This document shows positions 11,201 through 23,405 of a DNA stretch of 64,000 bases, in pieces. Numbering within the stretch: position 1 is the first letter of the stretch; every line of letters begins with the position of its first letter. Made by a program: the position numbers and the translations under genes. The notes below the pieces were generated by a model. It saw only the letters and a list, made by a program, of their open reading frames with translations, was not told the DNA's origin and made no database searches. The DNA comes from Hormiphora californensis (taxonomy: Eukaryota > Ctenophora > Tentaculata > Cydippida > Pleurobrachiidae), in contig CM035362.1 of assembly GCA_020137815.1 (NCBI GenBank), positions 3,538,414-3,602,413 of the forward strand. The letters run 5' to 3'.

Positions 11201-12789
11201 CCCCTCACCCTCGGCTGGCGCCTCGGGATCGGCGTCGGGATTTAAACCAGTTTAATCGCCCTGCCGGGCGATTAAACTCCAGTTGGCTGTCCCCAGCTCG
11301 CGCTGGGAACAGCCAACTTCATAACGCGCCAGTCTACAAACGTTCATACTTCATTTATGATTTGGAAGGTACTTGATAACGCTAGAATAGAGCCGGAAAA
11401 ATTGTAATACAACACATGTATGCTTCATTGCGCGACAAAAAACCTTTCTTCCAATGATAAAATTCCCGACAGATTAGCCCGCATGTCGGCATTTTATTCT
11501 AATTTAATTTATCAATAAACTGATAGTGGAGACGTTCATATTTAACAGAATATACACTTTTAATTCTCTGCAACAACCAACGGTAATAAAAAAGCGTACT
11601 CGAGATCTAGGTGCCGCTAGGTCATGACCGGGTAAGTTTTGGGCTAGTTTTTGGACAGATTTGTAATCATACTACTTACTATTCAAATTGTCAGTGCTAC
11701 ATCACCTAGCAACTACACCTGCACGTGCAATTATTAGAGCAACTTAGAAACCTCACTCTCAGTTGCAGTTTTGGGTACTAAGGGAAATTCAATTCTGCAC
11801 GTGCATTCTTTTACTTTTGTCCTGATGTCTAACTCTTCAACCCCAAGCGCTATTCGGCAACGGTCATCTGGGTCCGGAAGATCTGCTGCTGTCAGAGAGC
11901 AGGCTAGAGAATATGACAGCTTACGCCAACGTGTTCAAGCGAGCCAATCAACGACTACTGATAGCTTTACCCAACGTCGCCCAAGGGTGATTACTCCAAT
12001 CGAATATAGAAATCTCTGAATTGGCTACATAGCGGCCAAGTTTTCACGTGATGAGTTTCTGTAACAGCACTGAACCTCCCTGACATTGATTTTTTAAATT
12101 CGCGCCTTGACATTGTCAGGAAGCCCAGAGCGTACAACAACATAGCGTAAAACAACGTAGTATAGGGAGAAAGTGAGAGATAGGCTAGGAACGGATGGTG
12201 CAGGTGATGTCAGCGTTCCCTAATCCAGCTACCATTTCCCCGAAATTCGCCCGTAGGGCGAACGGGCCTACTAGTTTAATCTAACCCTATTTTACATTAC
12301 GGAGCGCGTGAAGAGAGGGTCGAACTAGTTTTGGTAGGTGTAGCTAGATATGCATGCTCGACATTACAATCGTGTCAGGCGGATCTTTCTCTCGTTTTGC
12401 TCTATCTTAGAAACGTGAAATATGTCATGCGGCTGGTGGATCTTTCTCTCGTATTTTGAAAAAAAAGTGCTCGATGTAATGCCTAATGGAGATGTTACCG
12501 ACTGCTTTGCTCGACCCTGTTTATCCAGGGGTTTGAATAAAACAGGAACCGACCGAATCAGGAAATACTGGTCCCTGATTGGCTGATAACCAGTCACGTG
12601 ACCTAAATAACGAGTTCTGATTGGTTGTTTACTTGTTTCGGTCGGTTCCTGGAATAAAACAAGTTACTGGTCGGGATGGAACATGAGAGGACGTGGGCAT
12701 TTTGTGCAACCATGGAGTCATCCCAGCAGCATCAGGTGGAGTCCCGGCCAATATGCTTCATTATAGTGTAATATGATTAGAACGGTCTA

Positions 12790-12826
<37 letters not shown>

Positions 12827-12945
12827 CCAAGATTTACACAGTAAGATATTATTGGGAAATATTTAGTGTGAGCGCTACTATTGCAACTCGTACCTTGACG
12901 GAGAGAAGAAAAGGGGAGAGAGAGAGAGAAAGAGAGAAAGAGAGC

Positions 12946-12982
<37 letters not shown>

Positions 12983-12983
12983 C

Positions 12984-13017
<34 letters not shown>

Positions 13018-16000
13018 GAGAGAGAAAGAAAAAAGGTGCCCCTCACCCGCCCCTGGGTGAGTAGGTTACTAGAATAGAGCTGATTCGGGCTATACAGCTC
13101 AAATGATGGTATTTTGATTAATTAACCCTGATTCGTGACCTTCACGAAGCTCGCATAGATCCACATGAAATTATTGAGGCCTTGAAATTTCATTAATTAA
13201 AAACTTCAAATTTGGGTCTGTGCCTGCGAGATTATTCGACGAAAAAGACTGTACGGCGTATAACAGTCCTTTTCGTGTCTGCGAGATCGTGGCTATGTCA
13301 TATTCTTGTTTTGCATGATTAATTCAATAAATTACAATAAAGAAATATGAATCTCCCGAAGTTTTCATTCAAGTCATAACAATACCAATATCAAAAATTA
13401 TTAATAAAAATCTAATTAATTAAGATTAGTATTGTTTTGACAGGGGAAAATTATAGGAGATGCGGATTTTTGGAATACTGGATATTGTTTATATTACCAA
13501 TTTATCATGTCATTCATTATCATAATAAGACATTTTAAAGTTAGGCAGAGGCTATAGCTACTCAAAGAAAGATTGGCAAATCTTGTCTTGACAACTCCCT
13601 GACTATAAAAAGGAGAGAGGTGATCGAGAAAGATGATATTTGTGATTGGGAGTGCTGCAGAGATATATGCTACTCAACAAGTGCTCTCTTGAGGGTGGGG
13701 ACTTAGCAGAACAGGGCGGGGACTTAGCAGAACAGGGTGGGGACTTAGTAGAACAGGGTGGGGGACTTAGCAGAACAGGGCGGAGACTTAGCAGAACAGG
13801 GTGGGGGACTTAGCAGAACAGGGTGGGGGACTTAGCAGAACAGGGTGGGGGACTTAGCAGAACAGGGCGGGGACTTAGCAGAACAGGGTGGGGGACTTAG
13901 CAGAACAGGGTGGGGGACTTAGCAGAACAGGGTGGGGGACTTAGCAGAACAGGGCGGGGACTTAGCAGAACAGGGCGGGGACTTAGCAGAACAGGGTGGG
14001 GGACTTAGCAGAACAGGGTGGGGGACTTAGCAGAACAGGGTGGGGGACTTAGCAGAACAGGGCGGGGGACTTAGCAGAACAGGGCGGGGACTTAGCAGAA
14101 CAGGGTGGGGGACTTAGCAGAACAGGGTGGGGGACTTAGCAGAACAGGGTGGGGGACTTAGCAGAACAGGGCGGGGACTTAGCAGAACAGGGCGGGGACT
14201 TAGCAGAACAGGGTGGGGGACTTAGCAGAACAGGGTGGGGGACTTAGCAGAACAGGGTGGGGGACTTAGCAGAACAGGGCGGGGGACGCATAGGAAACAC
14301 GAGGTCCGGGGGCGAAATAATATGCTTAGACATGTGTTCGGTGAAAACGCCAAACGGAGTCAAATAACAATGGAAATCGGTCTTCAAAAATTCAATTTAA
14401 TAGATACTAAAAAAAGTTGGGTAAAGTCGGGGGAAGTTGGATAAAGTTGGAGAGAGCTGGGGGTTAATTAGTGTTTCAAAGAATTCTCGTTAGTGTTGGG
14501 TAAGTTGGGGAATTTGGGTAAGTAGGAGGGTCAGTACCAGGAACCGACCGAAACCAGTAAACAACCAATCAGAACTCGTTATTTAGGTCACGTGACTGGT
14601 TATGAGCCAATCAGGGACCAGTATTTCCTGATTCGGTCGGTTCCTGCTACTGTTGTCGTTGAATTACTCACGGGGATGTTAGAGGGCTTGTTGGAGACAC
14701 AACGTTCTTAAGACCCATCATGAGCTGGAGGGCATTAGCCTGCTGTAGGACGGCTTGTTGTAGGGCTGCCGTACTGAAGGAACAGATAATTACGAAAATT
14801 TTGCATAATCATAATTAAATTGATAATTAAGTTGATAATTAATAGTTTTCTTTGTCCGTATAATACATGAATCTTTTAATTTAGTGGGATTTTATTTAAC
14901 TCATTAAAGTAAAACTACCAACCTAGCATATGAATTCAGGTAGCCGGCATTTCCGAGAAGTTGTGATGCTATCAGGTTCTCCGCTGCTGTCTTTGCTTTC
15001 TCACTTTTTCGGTGCTTTGCCCTCCGATTCTGAAACCATACCTGAAAATATAATTGACAAATTTAATGACTATGATACATTACGTCATGTTAATTGACAT
15101 GTTAGGTTACATGTTAGGTAACATGTTAAACATGTCGTACTATAGGGTCATTGGGTATCCTGCCTAGCCTAGTATCTAAGAGATGGATAAATAAGTTGTA
15201 GGTTGAGAGTGGTGATCTCATCTGTAAATACTACTTCATTGATCTAAATAACTTTGCGGCCGAGTGGTAACCAAATCTGAACCCCACGGAATGTTTTAAC
15301 AACTCTCCCTCTCTCCCTGAGTCTCAATATATGAGCTGCTATATATTATAGGAGTGACCTAGTATAATCTGCCGTCAGCAAATTAAATTATTGAATTTAC
15401 CGTGGGAACTGTGTCGATAAGTTCACTTTGCACCCAAGGTTTCGGAATTTAGAGTGATATGCAACGGTGCCGCAGTTCCAAATTAGAATAGGCCCTGATA
15501 AAAATATATACGTTCCAAGGAGAGCGATAACAGTTTCTATTGGGGGGTTTCTGGAAATTGAATTCAAACAAGCGGGCCATTGGCGACAGAGGGGCGACAG
15601 AAAGTTAATCGAGTTCCTGGAATGACTGTGATATATAATTATAACGGAAAATGCAGAACGATCTTATATTTTTTATTTCCTATTTTCATTTATTAGCTCA
15701 GCCACACTCCTGTTGGGAGTGAAGGGGTCCCAAACACAGGGTCTAGGGATTTCTCTCTCTCTCCCTCTCTCTCCCTCTCTCTTTCACTCTCCAAAGTTTA
15801 ATAAATCTGATTAACCAAATGATTGTTGGAATTTAATACGCCTAATATAGCTGGATATGACAACCCTCCCAAACCCTGGACTCCCATTGGCTCCCTTCCA
15901 TCACGTGACATCTCATTCTGCGCTGTGATTGGTTGATTCAAATCACGTGATAGGCAGTTCTGGCAGGTGATTGGATGTCCCTGATTAATAAGGTGCAATT

Positions 16001-19000
16001 GGGGTAGACTCTAATGTTGATTTGGGGACGGCCGTGTGTATAACTATAATATACGAACTGGACAAGAGGAGGTGGGCCGAGAGAAATTCACACTGCTGTC
16101 GAATTGTATTAAATTTAAAAAGACAGGTCCAAATGAACTTTATTAAAGTTTAAAAGACAGGTCCAAATGAACCAAAATTAGACCCGGTAGACACGTGCTT
16201 GGTTCACAAAGCATTTAGTTTCAAGCTCCTTTTCTCTCATAAAGTTTGTTACCAAACAAAACTATTGATGCGGGGGGGGAATGGGAAAACATGGGTTTAT
16301 ATTGCCTTGTTCAACCCTGCATGACTCACAAACAGGAGGGTTTATGTCAGGAACCGACCGGCACAAGTAAACAACCAATCAGAACTCGTTATTTAGGACA
16401 CGTGACTGGTTATCAGCCAATCAGGGACCAGTATTTCCTGGTTCGGTCGGTTCCTGGTTTATGTCGAGGTGTAACTGACCTGGACTCGAGACTCGGTCAG
16501 ATTGTGCTTCATAGCGAGCTCCTCCCGTGTAAATATATCTGGATAGTGAGTCTTAGCAAACACTTTCTCTAGCTCCTGAGAGAGGGGGTAGTTGTTAGAT
16601 TAATTCTGGTGGAATTTCATTAAAACAGTAAATAGCTGAAAAACAACGGTCACGCAGTGAATAAGCAGAGAATACGCAGAGAATACGCAGAGAATACGCA
16701 GAGAATACGCAGTGAATACGCAAAGAATACGCAAAGAATACGCAAAGAATACGCAGAGAATACGCAGTGTTTGAGCACAAGGAGTTATTATAGCTACAGG
16801 ACACGAAATTTCAAACCCATGTCTCCTACAGCAGCAGTCCTTGCCCCAACCAAACTCACATCAAGTTGTGCCTGTGTAAATGTGTGTCTGTTTCTCCACT
16901 TTCTCTTGTTACCCTCGCAATCCATTCCTGGAGACATGCCACTTTCACCAGAATCTATTGGGGTTACCATGGTTACCAGGGTTGTTAACTTGTCGTCATG
17001 TGTTTGAGTTGTTTCATGTCAAGTCAATTCAAGTTACAAATTGTATTGTTCTTGGGACATGTAGGACTACTGAAAGTGGGACAAAATATATGACAAAAGC
17101 TAGCTGATTTTATATATTGGCTTTGTGTAATTTTTTCCCCGCCCGGGTGAATGCCGAAGGCATTCACCCGGATGCCTTTTGCAAAAAGGCATAGGGGTTT
17201 AGAATTCGACAAGTTTACATACTAGTGAAGTGTCACGCTTTTTTTGTCCCGTGACGTAACCCATCCATAGCAACCATCCAGTGCGGAGTGCTCAAAATAT
17301 CATTTGAAATACTTCACACACGCTCTAATTCAAATTGCCCACGAAGGCGACGCCCGCAAAGTTATTACAGTGCTGAAATGACGCACTTTCATTAGAACGC
17401 GCAGCCCGGCGCCGCGCGCCCCTTCCTGTTTGCAATTCATAACGTTCATCGTTCGTCATGTGTTCGTCATTACAATTGCGCTCTGGTATTGTCATTGATT
17501 ACATGAGGTGAGAGGTCAGTTGAGTGGAGATCACATAGACTAGAAAAGGAGCCTAATTAGGCAGCTCATCACCTGCACTGTTCTGTCTCACCTTTCAGAA
17601 TCTCATTAGGTCATGGGTGATGGGATGTCACATGCCAATGGCGGGGAAATACAGCACTATGGATACATAGTGCAAATCTTCTTGTTATTTCTCCCACGAC
17701 ATATTATTGTTATAGCCAGGAGAAAAGTTTATATTTGTTAAAGCTCCAGAAAACTCCATCAAGTACTGTCACCAGAATCTTTTAACAAATTAAGGCCAAG
17801 GTTTTGTTTGTTACATACTAGTATATCATATTTTAAGGCCGAAATTACCACCCTACCCCCCCCCATATTTGTGGTTAGCTATGAAATGAACGATTTAGAG
17901 ATTCTGGTATAATTCCTTGAAGCTGGGATCAAACTAGGTGAGCTAAACGGAGAGGGGGCTAGAGACCGGGGGGTCATGAGCCATATAATATTTGACCACT
18001 AAATCTTTAGACCGCTCATTATATCCGGGGGGGGGGGGCTAATTTAATGAATCATGCTATATACTGTGTGATTTTAAATGACTGAGACTGCTCTATCTCA
18101 AATTGTGTAAAAACTATGGCATCTTTCGACTTCAAATTTTGGGACACGATAAAACATAATTTCTCATTTATTCTCCCAGATTTTCAGAAAGTTTCCGTGT
18201 TCCTGAATGAACTTATTGCCATAAAACCTCCTTCAACTTTACACAGTCATATCTCTGGAGTCTAATGAGATAGAGAGTTCAGATTTTTAGGAGAGACAGA
18301 TAAGACGATTTTGAATGTTTTGTCTGCTTTACAAGTTGATAACTTTTACCGTCTGTTCACAGGAACTGTTTAAAGTGATGTAACACGCCCTAATTAGGCC
18401 AAATTTAGGTCATTTTACCCCTCAAAGATCACATGTCCAGCTGATTCTAGTGGGCTAATGAGGCCTCTTACACGAATTCGTCACGGGGTGTTAACTGGTC
18501 AAGGATACCGCTCTCCTTTTCACCTTGACCAACAGACATGATCATGAGTGTCTGGAAGTGGGTAAAAGTCTGTGAAACAGACAGATGCTGCTCTCCTACT
18601 TCAATCACTCTCTCGTTATAAGGTCACGTGACCCTGGAATTGGATTCTCGACAAGTCAGACATGATCCAGATGTCTACAAAGCAAAATAGAGAGAGAGAG
18701 AGAGTAGGAGAGAAGAGAGAGAGAGCGAGAGAGAGAGAGAGGAGAGAACGCTTTGTAACCATTGGGACGTGTCGATGTCGAGATCCCAATTCCTCACGTG
18801 ACCTTATAACGAGAGAGTGATTGAAGTAAGAGCACATCTTTGCCGTATCTCTACAGCTTTGTTACCAACTTCGCAGACACCCATGATCATGTTCTTTTGG
18901 TCAAGGGTGAAAAAGGAGAAGCTGTATCCTTGCAGTAACACTACGGGACAATTCGTGGAAGGCCTCATTAGCCCACAGAATCAGCTGGACATGTGATCTT

Positions 19001-20911
19001 GAGGGGTAAAATGACCTAAATTTGCCTAATTAGGGCGTGTTACATCACTTTAAAACAGTTCCTGTAACAGACGGTAAAAGTTATCAACTGTTAAAGCAGA
19101 CAAAACATTCAAAATCGTCTTATCTGTCTCTCAAAAATCTGAAACTCTCTATCTCATTAGACTCCAGAGATATGACTGTGTAAAGTTGAGGAGGTTTATG
19201 GCAATAATTTCATTCAGGAACACGGAAACTTTCTGAAAATCTGGGAGAATAAATGAGAAATTATGTTTTAATCGTGTCCCAAAATTTGAAGTCGAAAGAT
19301 GCCATAGTTTTTACACAATTTGAGATAGAGCAGTCTCAGTCATTTAAAATCACACAGTACTTATGGGGTCAGGGCTGAGAGGGTCAACGTCACTAAAGAT
19401 CATATGATTTCCCGCTTCTCTCTCACTCTCTCTTTCTTTCTCTCTCTTCGCCCTCCTCTTTCTCTCTCTCTCTCTCATTTCGTCTCCTATCCTGACTCTC
19501 ATTTAGATTATATGGCTTTTGTCACAAGACAAAGGAACAATTTAAATTTAGGGGTGGATAGGAGAAAGACTTGGAAAATCACCACTCACCCGACTCTCCC
19601 TCTCCCCTCCCCCTCTTTCTCTCTCTCTCTCTCTCTCCCTCTCTCACTCTCACTCTCTCTCTTCAATCCGGTGAATTATTCAAGTCCGGTGTGACTTGGG
19701 GTGCAGGGAGACGAAAATTAAGTGAGGCAATCTTGAAAGAGAAACAAAAGGGTAGAGAGACAGGTAGCGAAATGGAGAGGGAGAGAGGGAGAGAGATAGA
19801 AAGATAGATAGAGGGATAGAGAGAAGATTAGTGGAATTAATTCAAATGGGGTTAGGGGAAACGAGAAGTAGACAGGTCTCAGCCCCGGAGGGAATTTGAG
19901 AAAATGAGAGGGAAAATGAGGGACATAGACGGGGTTCAACACAAGGTTCTAAAGTCCGTTTTTATGATGAAGTTTACGGGACCGTGACCAAATTCAAAAT
20001 GTGACCAAATTCAAAATGTCAAATATGATCTTATTCTGCTAGTTTACAGTTGCCGAAAAGGTACTTTTATCAATTCTCGATACCCCCTAATTCCGATTTT
20101 CTTTCTCAGAATTCCTATGAGAATCCCCTCTTCGATAAAGAATTCTATTCTCTCTCTTTCTTTTCCTCTCTCTCTCTCTCCCCTCTCTCTCTTTTTATGA
20201 CATCTAATGTTAATGAAATAACTGCCGAGATGATGTGTCGCGAACTCAATCATACAATGGCTATATAATTGAGTCAATTTAGAGAGATAATCGAGTCGAG
20301 TCTCTTTAACGAAGAAAGTTAAAAAAAGGAAGGGGGAGTGAAGCGATAGATAGCGAGATAAGAGAGAGGATCGCTAGAGCGATGCGATCGCTCTATATAT
20401 AGATCGGGACTCGAGTAAGTAAAGAAATGATACGTCCTATATCCAATTTCAACGTTTCCTTTTTGAGTCAATAACATTGTGGCTTTAGAAAGAGCGACAC
20501 GTGCGATATATTGGATTGTACTTTGCCCGGTTACAACAACACCTCACAGCACTCGATCTAGAGGGTAGCGCGAGAGCGAGAGATCGAGAGAGCTCGCGCT
20601 CTAGCGCTGCGCATCTCGATCTCGCTAGCGAGAGAGATAACAAACAAAAGAGAGAGAACTAGATCGAGATGTGCGAAGAGTGAACTCAGTTCCTCTTTAA
20701 CTTGAAATTGAAGTCCTTTGGTCCGAATACAAGGTGCAATACACCTAGCTATTGTCAGAAAGGCCATCATACGACCTAATTGGAGTTAATTAGCCCATTA
20801 TCAATTTACCACAATGGGGGCACACCCGGGTATACGGTCTATATGGGACTTGAGTAATAGCTATTAGAGCCTGAGGGTCTACGACACGAATCAACCTACC
20901 ACGAATCAGCT

Positions 20912-20967
<56 letters not shown>

Positions 20968-21919
20968 CCTCTCTCTCCCTTCCCGTTCTCTCTCCCACCT
21001 TTCCTTTGTCTCTCTCTTTCTAGATCCCTTCTTACTCTCTGCCTTCTCTCCGTCATCTCCCCCCTCCCCCCCCCCCCCTCTTCTCTCTCTCTCTGCTCCC
21101 TCGTTCTCGCCCGTCTCCCTGATCGTGCTCTCGATCATCTGCATCCTCTCTCCCCTACTCCTCGCTCGCCGTCTCATCTCTTCCTTCGTCTCTCCATCAG
21201 AATCTCTGCTCTCTCCTCGACTCTTCTCTCTCTCTCTCTCTCTCGCCCTCGTGTCTCTCTTCTCTCTCCTCTCTCCCAGTCCATCTAGATTAACAATGAG
21301 GGCGATCACAGTCCAATTATTGGATTTTATTGATCGCAATAATTCCACTTCCCATTTGTCAACTTCAACTCCCCGCCGATCTGGTTGTGTGCAATGTAGA
21401 AAATAAATATAGGGGTTGGGGAGAGAGATATTGAGGGATGAGAGAGCCGATAGAAGGAGAGATAGCAGAGCTAGAGAGATCCGAAGTATAAATACTCAAA
21501 TACTGACTCATAAAATTTAAACTTTGGGTGCAACATAAACTCCTTTGAACACCTTTTCGTGCAACGCCCGAAAGTCCCTTATTAACCAGCCAGCTTCGTT
21601 TAGATTCAGAAATAGTCCCGGAATAGGGTCGCTCATTCCATAATGGGGGTACCAAAGTTGGGTTGAAATTAAATGATTATCGAGAGTGTTGTGGGGGATT
21701 AAATCTGTGTTTTCGCTCGACAACAAACCAGCGGCCGCTTGCAAGCCCTGTCTCGTCTCTAGTTGGGGTGGGGTCTTCTGGGGGGGGGGGGTCTAATATA
21801 TGTGTGATGACCATGCGGTAGCTCTCTTCACAGATGCAGATGTTGCGATTCGAGTAATAAATTAGATCCGGGGTAATAAACTTTGGTTAGGGAATGATTA
21901 ATAAATACTTTGAGAGACG

Positions 21920-21953
<34 letters not shown>

Positions 21954-23370
21954 TGAGAGAGGNNNNNNNNNNNNNNNNNNNNNNNNNNNNNNNNNNNNNN
22001 NNNNNNNNNNNNNNNNNNNNNNNNNNNNNNNNNNNNNNNNNNNNNNNNNNNNNNNNNNNNNNATCCCTCCCCCCCCTCCTCCGCCGCTCCCTTTCGTACC
22101 TGGCCGGATGCTGCGTCTCGTTACCCGCAAGATGTTCAGCAGGTCAAACGAGAATTTCAGACCTCTACCCTAGATGGTTGGAAGAAATCGGAGGTTAACT
22201 TGATCCGCAAAAAAAACTATGTTTTTTCTTGAATTCTCGTTGAAAGATGGGGCCAGTCATGTCCCATTTCTTTGACAACCACTCATCCGTTAACCTCATA
22301 ACGTGGCAGGGATGTGTCCTCTCGGATGGTCCTCTACAAAGGGATGTAGCGATTTTTTGATATCTGGCCCCCCCGTTCAAAATTTAGAGGTTAACAATAG
22401 AGCCGTTCTGCTAAAAATGCCTGTTACACCTCATAATTTTTGAACGTGGGCAGATATCAAAAATCGCTACATCACTTTTGTAGAGGACCATCCGAGGACA
22501 TCCCTGCAAGTTCTGAGGTTAACGCGATGATTGGTTGGCAAATGAAAGTGCCATGACTGGTCCCAATTTCACCCGAGATATGCAAGAAAAACATAGTTTT
22601 GAGGATCCAAGTTAACCTCCGATTTCTTTCCAAACATTAAGAGTAGGGTCTGAAACTCGTTGAGCTGACCTTGGTAACTAAATCTATCATTCAGTACTAA
22701 ATTTGCGTTGTAGCTATGTGGTTCAATGATACATGAGGTTAACATTAGATTTGGACAAGTTTAACATCATTTTTCTCTGAAACAGTGCGCACAAAATGCC
22801 ATTCTGAGCAGACCATCTGGTCCGGCTCTTCGAGCCGGACCAGAGGCCCGAAAGTGACTTTTAAACCCTCGGACCCCCCCTCTGGCTTAAAGCCCTAAAA
22901 CTTATAAATTAAATCTTGAATGGAATCATAAATTATGATCCCAATTTGTAACTTCATTAGGTATAGAATAAGGGGGTCGTAAGAACTGATTTATCGAAAT
23001 TATCATCAGAGGGCTGAAAGGTCAGCTTAATAAATTGTATTTTGGAATTGGGTGCTTAATATAATCTATTTTCACCGATCGAATCCTTGATATAAGAACA
23101 GAGACGAGGAGGAAACCTGGCGGAAGATATATCTGATAAGAGACGATACGAAACTATGTAGGCGCGCGGCAGGGACTGGCGAAGTGACGCTCTTGCGGTG
23201 CGCCGACCCCGATCGCGTCGAACTGAGTCTTCGCCGCGGCGGTAGCTACGCGAGCTATATGGTGGGAAGACGGAGACCCTAGAAGGCATTGACGTCCTCT
23301 GGTGTCATACTCTTTTCCTAATTGGTTTTGTGGCAAAATCTAGAAGGGTGGAAAGAAAACGAAGAAGAGA

Positions 23371-23405
<35 letters not shown>

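Noticed and set aside
15250-15295. tRNA-like GCGGCCGAGTGGTAA box
   Set aside because: Resembles an A box, but no B box, cloverleaf or acceptor stem follows.
20790-21406. Arg/Glu-rich minus-strand frames and Ser/Leu-rich plus-strand frames
   Set aside because: Simple-sequence CT/GA tract; no conserved residues or splice context.
23056-23336. Overlapping GC-rich minus-strand frames with [11 protein letters not shown]
   Set aside because: Considered as the missing N-terminal homeodomain exon, but the true exon was found at 16860-16954 with correct phase.
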